From Fomes fomentarius (lineage: Eukaryota; Basidiomycota; Agaricomycetes; Polyporales; Polyporaceae), in assembly GCA_022606135.1 (NCBI GenBank), contig JABYQN010000001.1, positions 1,798,001 to 1,862,000 of the forward strand: 64,000 bases of DNA, in the 5' to 3' direction. Under the pieces are notes generated by a model. It did no database searches. It was not told the DNA's origin and saw nothing but the letters and a program-made list of their open reading frames with translations. The position numbers and the translations under genes are program-made. Shown in pieces: positions 33,801-41,894 of this stretch. Within the stretch, counting starts at the first letter, position 1. Each line of letters starts with the position of its first letter.

Positions 33801-34891
33801 CCAGACCATGGAGTGCCTTCTCAGCTGCATTCATAGGCATAACAAATGCTGTACGTTTTTCTGTCAATCCTTGGTAGGCAAAAAGTCAAGATATTGCAAG
33901 ACGTACGCGTAGAACTGCTATCGGCCCTTGTGCCCGGACGAGCGCCGAGAAAGAGGCTGCTATGCTGGCGCATGGGGGATCGACTCTGTTGTATATGGTT
34001 ACAATCTGATAAGACATCCGATGCAAATATTTCACGTACAACTCTGCCAGTTGACTCTGCAATAGAGCCAAGGGTAGTGGCTGGCTGCTCGGGCTGATTC
34101 TGGACATGTTGAGGAGGTGGTTTGACGAAAACTGGCTTCGAGATGAGTGAAGCAAGCGGTGGCGGCTCCGAGGCATCCCGTTCCTTGTGGCGGGATACCG
34201 GACCGAATGTCTGACCACTGGGTTGAGGTGTCATAGAGCTCCTCGGACGAAGCTGGAAAGGGGTATGGCGGGACGGCGACATGGTAACATCACGGCTAGC
34301 GGTTCCAGATACTCCGTCCTCCATCGACACATCTCGAGAGAGCGATAACGCACGATATGGCGGAGGGTCCATCGACTGGGTATGCTGAATCATGGATGGC
34401 TGCATATACGAAGTGATGCCTGTTGGTGAGGCAGTCCGACGCGCTGGATGAGCCCCAGGTACTGCCGGGACGCTAAGAGAAGTGAACAAAGATGAGGACC
34501 GACCATGGTAGCCCGGTGCACTCTGTCTTTGACGATTCCCAGCTTGTTGAGATAACATGTTTTCGGGCACGTCGAGGTAACCCTGGGCGGGACGCGTAGC
34601 CTGTCGGGAGGGAGGAGCGGGGGGGCTAGGACTGTCTACCCTCTTCCGCTTCGCGCTGGGCTGATCCTCGTGATATGTGCCCTCGTCCTCAAGGACAGAA
34701 TTGAGATTGCGACTGCGCTTGCCGGATCCATTCTCGCCGTCCTCGTAGGAGGTGAACCAGGCGAGGGGCGCAGTTACTATGTTTTTGATGGCCCCGAAGA
34801 TGGAGCCAGACCGAACGAGCTGGCCGCGAGGAGCGCGGCGGCGACCATGGAGAGTGCGGGGGGAGTCTCTGGAGGCGATGGAGGGGGGCAT
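30886..34891 (-). CDS. FG-repeat nucleoporin (Nup1/Nup60/Nup153-like)
   Basis: A nuclear-basket-type FG nucleoporin. Exon 1 (33907-34891) and exon 2 (30886-33869) join across a 37-nt intron; 1322 residues if read through, or 1309 if the in-frame candidate intron 33124-33162 is removed. The start MPPSIASRDSPRTLHGRRRA at 34891 precedes a predicted amphipathic helix (GSIFGAIKNIVTAPLAWF), like the membrane-binding helix of Nup1/Nup60. Basic NLS-like AKRKRVDS follows. The C-terminal two thirds carry dozens of FxFG, FG and FGQS repeats (NFGS, FSFG, FTFGQS) spaced by Pro/Ser/Thr/Ala linkers, a binding platform for karyopherins. The extreme C-terminus RQIRKLPNRRGGGRLR is basic, as in Nup153-type proteins. 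The upstream frame reaching 35023 is not needed. The exact orthologue is uncertain because repeats dominate. Confidence 0.85.
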
Positions 34892-35124
34892 CGAGCCAGT
34901 GGCGGATGCAGAACAAGAACAAGAGGTCCCCGCTCTGCCAAAGCACCAGCCGCAGAGTGACTGTCTGTGTGGGTGACCCCGTCGCTGACTCCGTCCTTGG
35001 TCACATAAATGGTCACACATCACGGCCGTGACATACGCGTCCAGACGCGTGCAACAAGCGCTCAGGCTGCAGCTACATAGTCTTGTTCTCCCAGTCTGAA
35101 CTCTCCTGTTCGTCGCCGTGCATC
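34892..35124. promoter_or_regulatory. Short divergent promoter, nucleoporin / gamma-tubulin
   Basis: Only 233 bases separate the two start codons, so both promoters and 5' UTRs must overlap or be very short. I see no TATA box. Confidence 0.6.
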
Positions 35125-37292
35125 ATGCCGCGCGAAATAGTAACGATACAGCTGGGCCAATGCGGCAACCAAAGTGCGGAATTCACTGTCCTCAGCGCTG
35201 TGCAACGCGCTGACAGGCGTTTCAAGTGGGTTCCATGTACTGGCAGAAGCTATGCGCTGAACATGGCATTAACAAAGAAGGCATTCTAGAGGACTGGGCA
35301 ACCGAGGGCGGAGACAGGAAAGACGTATTCTTCTATCAGGCCGATGATGACCACTACATTCCCCGAGCCATCCTTGTTGATCTTGAGCCGAGAGTATGTT
35401 CCTACCTCACCTGCCGCGCGTGGTTGCAATTTGACACAGTATTGTGTACCTTGAAGGTCATTAACGGCATCCTCTCGTCACCGTATGCCAACCTGTACAA
35501 TCCCGAGAACATCTTCGTATCTAAAGATGGCGGAGGTGCAGGAAACAACTGGGCACAGGGGTACATGGCGGGAGAACGGGTATATGAGGAGGTCATGGAG
35601 ATGATTGACCGAGAAGCGGAGGGCAGCGACTCGTTGGAGGTACGCGTTCCTTCCATCACGGAGAAACATGCCGGGTCAACTGCTCGCACAGGGCTTCATG
35701 CTTATGCATTCAATAGCAGGCGGGACAGGATCCGGTCTTGGGTCCTTCCTGCTTGAACGACTCAACGACAAGTTTCCAAAGAAGCTCATTCAGACATACT
35801 CGGTCTTCCCGAACGACGGAGACGTAGTCGTGCAACCATACAATGCGCTTCTCACACTAAAACGGCTCACCAACCACGCGGACTCTGTCGTCGTCCTAGA
35901 CAATGGCGCCCTTACGCGCATTTCAGCAGACAGGCTACATGTCCAGACTCCCAGCTTTGACCAGACCAATCAACTTGTGAGTGTTTCATCATCCCCAGCA
36001 TTCTCGTTGCGGCATCTCGGAGTTCCGTCCCGCCTGGAATTTATGGGTCAGTGTGCCACGAACTTAGGTCGGATTGCGCGCCGACTTTGTGCGTGCTTCA
36101 GCAGCGTCTTATCTCTCGTCACGGCACACATTATCAGGGTTATGATCCATACCGTCAATGATTTAATGAACAAACACTCAATGGACGTCGCGTTGGTGCG
36201 GTATTTTGAGATGTCTGGTGCAGACGGCGATGTTCGGCGCAGATGCCTCTCCTTTCATTCATAATGCGAGCTGAGGATGGACTCAAATGTCAATCAACAG
36301 GTATCAACAGTAATGGCAGCCAGTACCCAAACTCTTCGATACCCAGGTTACATGAACAACGACCTTGTAGGCATCATCGCCTCACTCATCCCGACACCAA
36401 GATGTCATTTCTTGATGACGTCGTATACACCCTTCACGAGCGATCAAATCGACAAGGTGCAGTCTCCTATTCATCGATCTACGAATTCAGGACTAGACGA
36501 GATCACAGGCCAAACCTATACGGCGAACCACCGTTCTAGACGTGATGCGTCGCCTTTTGCAGCCGAAGAACTGCATGGTATCGACATCTCCGAGCAAGAC
36601 GGCGTGCTACATCTCTATCCTGAACATCATCCAGGGCGATGTCGACCCGACAGACGTGCGTTCTCCATCTCGTTATTGCAAGAGAAGACTTACGCCCTAT
36701 GCACAGGTCCATCAATCTCTGCTCCGTATCCGAGAGCGACAGCTCGCGAACTTCATTCCTTGGGGGCCAGCGTCGATCCAAGTAGCCCTCACCCGCCGGT
36801 CTCCGTACGTGCAGACCAATCACCGTGTGAGCGGTCTCATGCTCGCGAACCACACCAGCATCGCTTCGGTGAGTCTCGCGAACCAGCGCCATCGCTATTG
36901 TCATTATTCGTGCTCACGCTTACTGTGCGCGACAGCTCTTCAAAATCATGATTGAGCAGTTCGACCGGCTCCGGCGGCGCAACGCGTTCATCGAACAATA
37001 CAGGAAAGAGAAGATCTTCCAGGATAGTCTAGAGGAGTTCGACGACGCACGGTTCGTCTTGGCCTGTCTATCCCTTTCTCAGTATGACGTCGCCATTGCT
37101 GACTGTCCCTGTTGTTGGTTGTTGTGTACTCGCAGGGCGACCGCGGAAGAGCTGCTCAAAGAGTACAAGGCGTGCGAGAGCCCGGACTACATCACATATG
37201 TCCGTCCCTTTGTTACTAAATCCCGCTCGGTTCCTCTGTGCTGATGTTCCGGGTTGCGGCAGGGCTCCGGTGACGCAGACCAAGCAGCGTGA
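35125..37292 (+). CDS. TUB4: Gamma-tubulin
   Basis: Nucleates microtubules at the spindle pole body within the gamma-tubulin complex. Ten exons (35125-35173, 35227-35393, 35457-35639, 35692-35976, 36301-36456, 36509-36655, 36707-36868, 36936-37051, 37136-37199, 37263-37292) give 452 residues. Start [18 protein letters not shown] is the family N-terminus. The tubulin GTP-binding signature appears as [18 protein letters not shown]. Gamma-type features include [98 protein letters not shown] and [14 protein letters not shown]. The fourth intron (35977-36300) is 324 nt, about six times the local norm, although both flanking codons lie inside an uninterrupted conserved block. Two acceptors are AAG. 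Confidence 0.96.
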
Positions 37293-38036
37293 TAGCACTG
37301 GCCGCAGGGCGGACGCCGGCGTTGAGACTAGTGCGATGTACGGTAGTCTCTGTACACATAGGCGAGATGTATCTGTGCACGATGTTGAACCTAACCTATT
37401 GTATTCTAGCGCATGTAGGCGCGTCGATGATGCTATCCTGTTGTTGCTGTTTCTTCGGGACCATAAATTGTGCATCCGAGGATCCTCGATTGCCGTGCAT
37501 TTGCGCTTGTCTTTGTTCGACACAGCTGCGTGGAAGGCGCAGATGGAACGGTGTCTCGCTTCTTCCAAACTTGCAACAGCTTCACGGAAGCAATTTATTC
37601 GTTCGTGGGCCACGATCACCGCTAACTACCGTACTTGGGCGATATCGATGCATTAGAACACCGGAGACCGCGGTTGTACATCCGAATCCGATGTGCATCG
37701 GTAGTCGCTATGAGGTTGAAGGAGTCACGAGTCCATCTCATCCAGCAAGCGAGTACCCAGTGCTGTTTTCATGCACAAGTAAAATATGTACATGGCAAAA
37801 CTTTAGGGGTGGTAAGTGTGAAAGACCAGGTTCTGGACAAGATTCAAGCACACCATACTTTGAGCTCCCCGGAGAGACAACAAATGTATACAATTGCATG
37901 CAACGAAGATTATGGACGTCAAATGCAGCGTGACAACTCTAGTAAGACAGCGGACATATGCATCAAAACATCACGACATCATGAGCCCACGAGGGGCAGG
38001 AATGGGCCGTAGGTGGGGAGAGCTGAAGGGACCAAC
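37293..38036. other. Convergent intergenic region gamma-tubulin / MBF1
   Basis: No gene is recognised. Two overlapping plus-strand frames of about 190-210 codons (37084-37656, 37289-37933) start inside the tubulin 3' end, lack motifs, and are rich in Cys and Arg as random frames are. I treat them as chance. A perfect 9-bp inverted repeat spans its right end (38006-38043). Confidence 0.55.
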
Positions 38037-38043
38037 CTACGGC
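38006..38043 (-). repeat. MBF1: Inverted repeat at the MBF1 stop codon
   Basis: GCCGTAGGT at 38006-38014 is perfectly complementary to ACCTACGGC at 38035-38043, with a 20-nt loop. In the MBF1 mRNA it would form a stem that includes the stop codon. Whether it matters is unknown. Confidence 0.6.
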
Positions 38044-38909
38044 TTGCTTGGTCCCCCCAGCTTCTTCCCAATGTCGTTGCCGCGAAGCTTCACACCGAGG
38101 ACGCGTTCTAGCTTAGCGAGGATCTGCGCGTTCGGGATCGCGCGCCCTGCCTCGTAGTCCTGCAGAATACTCGGCTTCTCGTTAATCTTCTGCGCGACGT
38201 CCTTTTGCGACAGCTGCTTCTCCATCCGTGCGGTTTGTATCGCCTGCGCGCGTGTTGGTCAGCCTGCGCTCCCAGATTTGACAACCGAATGATGACGACG
38301 AAGGTCGGGCGTGTAGAAAGAGTCCACGCATGATACGAGTACTCACCTTGCCAACGGAGGGGTTAATCTTGGGTGGCGGTGCGACCTCGTTCTCGCGGTC
38401 GAGTTTCGCAATCTTCTGGTGGTCAGTCCCTACAGTAATACACCAGCCACGCAGTGAATGGAAGCAACGAACACGTTAGCAACAGCACACTACAGTGACA
38501 GTGACAGTAGCTCGGACAGGCAACATGCTGCACTGCCTGCGGAGTTAGGTGATGATGGATGCCACAAAAGCACGCACCTTGATGGGCCTTGTTGGTTCCC
38601 GCAGTGACCTTCCTGTCCGTCCCGACAACGGCACCTGCCCGACGGGCCTACAAGCAAGCAAAAGCACATATCGCAAAATCGCGAATCACGTCTACATCAG
38701 CCAAATGCTTGCTGCGCGGTGTACACTTGAGATACATACAGCTGCATGACAGATGATAGGTCAGCGAATTTGCTGACACCCGCAAGAAAGCAACATATAG
38801 TGGGCGTGGCGTAGTACGTACCGTTAAGATCGGAGGTGTTACGAGCGACTTTGGGTGCCTTGGCCTTCTGGCCGATGACGAGCTTGGTGTCCCAGTCGGT
38901 GTTGCTCAT
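38037..38909 (-). CDS. MBF1: Multiprotein bridging factor 1 (MBF1)
   Basis: A transcription co-activator bridging TBP and bZIP activators; it also limits frameshifting on collided ribosomes. Proposed exons: 38822-38909, 38740-38741, 38578-38647, 38347-38429, 38037-38243; total 149 residues, the normal family length. The N-terminal domain reads [20 protein letters not shown], then [14 protein letters not shown] and [18 protein letters not shown]. The C-terminal helix-turn-helix of the XRE/Cro type reads [29 protein letters not shown] and [11 protein letters not shown]. Exon 1 ends in phase 1 whereas the ARRAG block needs phase 0. A 2-nt exon (CT, between TGCAG and GTATGT) repairs this and gives the expected AARRAG. 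The alternative is a single intron with acceptor GGGCAG that drops ARRA. Introns here are 80-148 nt, longer than elsewhere in the window. A TTTATATA element sits about 105 bp upstream (39014-39021). Confidence 0.92.
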
Positions 38910-39358
38910 AGTGTTTCTATTGAGTAGGGTAGGTGTAGAATAAAGAGTCTATAGATGCGAGGTGGACAGCAAGGACGACGGATGTGGGGAAGTTACTGGT
39001 CTGACGTTGCCGATTTATATAGTCGGCGCCTGTGCGGTGGGCGCTCCTGAGTCATGCTCGCCGCTCCGACTCGAGATGCAACAGCCTTACTCCGCCTCCG
39101 TCAGTTTGCATGCCACATCGAGGTTCCTGATAGGCTACGTATACACTCATAGGCGCAACCAACGACGTAATTTTGACGAGAGATGACTGGTGCGCCGGGC
39201 CCGGATACAGACGTAAACACAGTCACGAAGCATCTAGAAACATGTTGCTGGCTATGGTACATTGTCTTCCGAGATCCATGTCTATATGTCTAATCAAATG
39301 TCCCAAAGATGGTTGAACACGACGCGTTTGCGCCACCGTTTTGATTGCAAGAGGGAGG
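38910..39358. promoter_or_regulatory. MBF1 promoter and MET8 3' flank
   Basis: 449 bases with a TATA-like TTTATATA at 39014-39021 for MBF1. No gene is seen. Confidence 0.55.
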
Positions 39359-40186
39359 TCAGCGCGGGCGGGTTAGCAGGACCGCCGCCGTGCACGCGAC
39401 ACCGGCAACGAACCCAATCGCGGTAGGGAGGAGAGAGGACGGCACCGGGTGAATGTCCGCGGTCTTCTTATATCCTCCAACGTCCTGCAGGCGCGGCACC
39501 TTATCCTTCTCCCAGCCTTCGTCCAACAGTCTCGCCATCATCTGGTCATCCAGCAGCGCGAGCTCGTCGATATCCCAAGACGAGCAGACGTCCACCATCC
39601 AGCGCATCCGCCTCTTGCCAACTTCGCCGCCGACGCCTGGAGCGCGCTCCTTGAGCTTGGTCCTGAGTTCGCCGACCTTCTCGATGGCTTCGCCGGCATG
39701 TTCGGGAATGCAGCCTTCGATCTTCTTGCGTATGATGTTCGCGAGCTTCGGACTGCGACCGTTGGTAGAGATCATGATTTGGAGAGGGCCGCTGCGGATT
39801 TGTGAGCCGAAATAGAAGTCGCAGGAGGGAGGAATGTCCGCGACGTTGACTGGGATCTTTCGCTCTCTGCAGAGTGCGCATATTTGACGGGAGACTTCGA
39901 CATCGTCGATTGCGGTGAGAACCATATCAACGCCTTCGAGATCCTGCTGTCCAGAAAAGACGCGATCATGATAAGTGATGCGGTCAGAGGTCTCGATGAA
40001 ACGTTTCGTGAGCGGGTGGAGGCCTGCACGAGGCGCAATGAGGGTTATGCGGGCGTCGGCGACAAGGACAGACTCGATGCGGCCAGAGGCGACATCACCG
40101 CCGCCGACGACGAGGACGGTCTTGTCGTTGAGCTGCCATGCGAGGAGAAGGGAGCCTCCGGATAGCGAGGCAGGCTCTGGTGGCAT
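39359..40186 (-). CDS. MET8: Siroheme synthase Met8 (precorrin-2 dehydrogenase/ferrochelatase)
   Basis: A bifunctional enzyme that oxidises precorrin-2 to sirohydrochlorin with NAD+ and inserts iron, making siroheme for sulfite reductase. It is a single uninterrupted frame of 275 residues, almost exactly the yeast length (274), and unusual here in having no intron. The Rossmann site is near the start: LNDKTVLVVGGGDVASGRIE. Then come VLTAIDDVEVSRQICALCRE, IPVNVADIPPSCDFYFGSQI, the hallmark block SGPLQIMISTNGRSPKLANI with IRKKIE, and the C-terminal helical domain. The last 25 residues (LLPTAIGFVAGVACTAAVLL followed by TRPR) form a hydrophobic tail with a basic end, so the enzyme may be tail-anchored in a membrane. 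Yeast Met8 is not known for this, so the anchor is inference. Confidence 0.95.
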   Translation of the reverse strand: MPPEPASLSGGSLLLAWQLNDKTVLVVGGGDVASGRIESVLVADARITLIAPRAGLHPLTKRFIETSDRITYHDRVFSGQQDLEGVDMVLTAIDDVEVSRQICALCRERKIPVNVADIPPSCDFYFGSQIRSGPLQIMISTNGRSPKLANIIRKKIEGCIPEHAGEAIEKVGELRTKLKERAPGVGGEVGKRRMRWMVDVCSSWDIDELALLDDQMMARLLDEGWEKDKVPRLQDVGGYKKTADIHPVPSSLLPTAIGFVAGVACTAAVLLTRPR

Positions 40187-40910
40187 GTTATCGACTTGTT
40201 ACTGTCGACTGGGCAGAATCAGAAGTGAAGAGACGGTGATGGTGCTGCGCAGGGCGTGGGGACGGAGGGGAATGCCGGGTGATCGCCGGTGGCCGGGGCC
40301 GACGACCGCGGTGGAAGAGGCGTTGAGCGGTGAGGGCAATGGGCAATGGGCTGAGTGACAAACTGGTGACAATGGCAGACAGCAGACGGGTGAGACAGGC
40401 ATTGTGTGGCTATAGACGGCTTATGGACCGCTCAAGGTGCGAAAGGCGGGGGAAAAGCTGCGAGGCTGGACTTGCCTGGGTGTGAAGTGGCCATGGCGAC
40501 GACGGGGTGTGACCATCATTTATGCGCGGCAGCTGGGGCGAGTGTATCGCTGTTGCCCCGTCCCGTTGCCCCCGACAGCTGAGCTTATACGCTTGCAAGC
40601 AGGTGCGCCTCCCCTCCTCCTCACCCCTTCCTTCCTCCCCCTTCGTTCTTCGGCTGACTGCCCCCCGCAGGCGTTGAACGTCTCTTTCCTCTCTTTTCTT
40701 GGTGCTGCAGCCACCTCTGTCGCGTCCGCTCTCTCTGGAAGAGTCCACAAGGCGCCATTTCCCTCGAGTTGACTCGTATCTTGCTCGCTGCAGTCGTAGC
40801 CTCCTGTTCTTGTGCGTAACATGATTTCTTCTCTTTCTCTCTTACAAGGCCTCATTCCACGCCCAACCACTCCGAAATGCAGTCTCTACGCTGTTCACAT
40901 CTAGCAGAAG
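40187..40910. promoter_or_regulatory. Divergent promoter region MET8 / tetraspanin
   Basis: 724 bases with a strong CT-rich tract on the plus strand at about 40606-40665, a common element of fungal promoters just upstream of transcription starts. Frames on both strands here are shadows of the low-complexity tract. Confidence 0.55.
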
Positions 40911-41894
40911 ATGCCTTCCAAGCGCCTTATGAGCTTTTGGGCTTTCGTGGACCTCTGCCTCCTGGCAGGTGGTGCCCTCCTCGTTGCCTTTTCCCAAATC
41001 TTCAAGATGCCCAACCTCATGATCAACTTTACCCTCACCGATGGCTGGCTCTTGGGTGCGTGTTCCGCGTCCTAACCCATCCAACTTGTTACCTGATTCC
41101 GTTGTAGGCGGTCTCATTACCGGAATCGCCCTACTCGCAACATGGGTGGTCTCAATTGGAGGGATTGTGCAGAAGAACCATGTCATCACCGGTCTCGTCA
41201 TCACTAACTGGATGTTGGTCCTCGACTCGATCATCATCCTCATTGTCGGCACCATCCTCTGGTTCTTCTCGCTGCAACAGCGGGCGAACTACGAAGTAGT
41301 GTACAATGCGGTTTCCCGCGAAACAAGGCTGGCCATTCAGGACAAGGTGCGTCCCTCGCACGAAATGATCGAAATGCGCGGCTAATGAAGAGACATTGTC
41401 TAGTTCTCCTGCTGCGGTTACTTAACGGCGAATGACACGGTCGAAATTGGCGGCTTCTGCGCCAATCAGACGTTCGTTGACTCCCTCGTCAACGACACCA
41501 GCCGTTGCGTTGGTCCCATAACCGCTTCCACCGACTACACGCTGAACAACATCTTCACGTAAGCTTCTATTTTTCCCTCTGGGAAGGGGGACTGCGCTAA
41601 TCTGCTGTGTTGCTCTCCACCTGCAGATCCGTGAGTATCTATATATAAAGACTAGCGCAGTACGGCAACTCTCATCGCCTATAATGTCTGACTGGGTGAT
41701 TGTTTCTAGGTGTACGGGCTCATGGCCGTTGTGATTACTCTATTCTTGGCCACGATGTGCGTCATCAAGAAGGTACGGTGTCACCATTCCATTGCTGTGG
41801 CGTCCCTCAGTGCTTATTCTACGTTCAACAGCGACAAGAGGAGGAGCGTTTCAGGCTGATTGATGCCAAGCGGGGCGGAAGGGGCTTCGTCTAA
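40911..41894 (+). CDS. Tetraspanin family protein
   Basis: A four-pass membrane protein of 222 residues. Exons: 40911-41055, 41108-41346, 41404-41558, 41627-41630, 41710-41772, 41832-41894. TM1 is FVDLCLLAGGALLVAFSQ, TM2 LITGIALLATWVVSIGGIV, TM3 LVLDSIIILIVGTILWFF and TM4 VYGLMAVVITLFLATMCVI. The large second extracellular loop lies between TM3 and TM4 and holds the tetraspanin CCG motif as FSCCGY, with further cysteines (GGFCANQ, SRCVGP) and N-glycosylation sites NDT, NQT and NDTS. The cytosolic tail is charged (KKRQEEERFRLIDAKRGG). Fungal tetraspanins (Pls1, Tsp2) act at the plasma membrane in polarised or penetrating growth; which subgroup this is I cannot say. A 4-nt exon (ATCC) between two standard introns supplies FTSVYG; without it the frame fails. 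Confidence 0.9.

Noticed and set aside
30886..33867. Long alternative frames opposite the nucleoporin (for example 32192-32617 plus, 31596-32267 minus)
   Set aside because: They are shadows of the GC-rich repetitive FG coding sequence, with compositions of Ala/Gly/Val or Arg/Leu/Pro repeats.
34892..35023. N-terminal extension of the nucleoporin to 35023
   Set aside because: It would be Cys/His/Arg-rich and unlike nucleoporin N-termini. The ATG at 34891 directly precedes the basic region and amphipathic helix.
35977..36300. snoRNA hosted in the long gamma-tubulin intron
   Set aside because: I looked for C/D boxes. The best C-box-like ATGATTT has two mismatches and no paired D box is suitably placed near a terminal stem.
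37084..37933. Two overlapping plus-strand frames of 190-214 codons downstream of gamma-tubulin
   Set aside because: They begin inside gamma-tubulin coding sequence, have biased Cys/Arg composition, no motifs, and end near the convergent MBF1 gene. Random open frames explain them.
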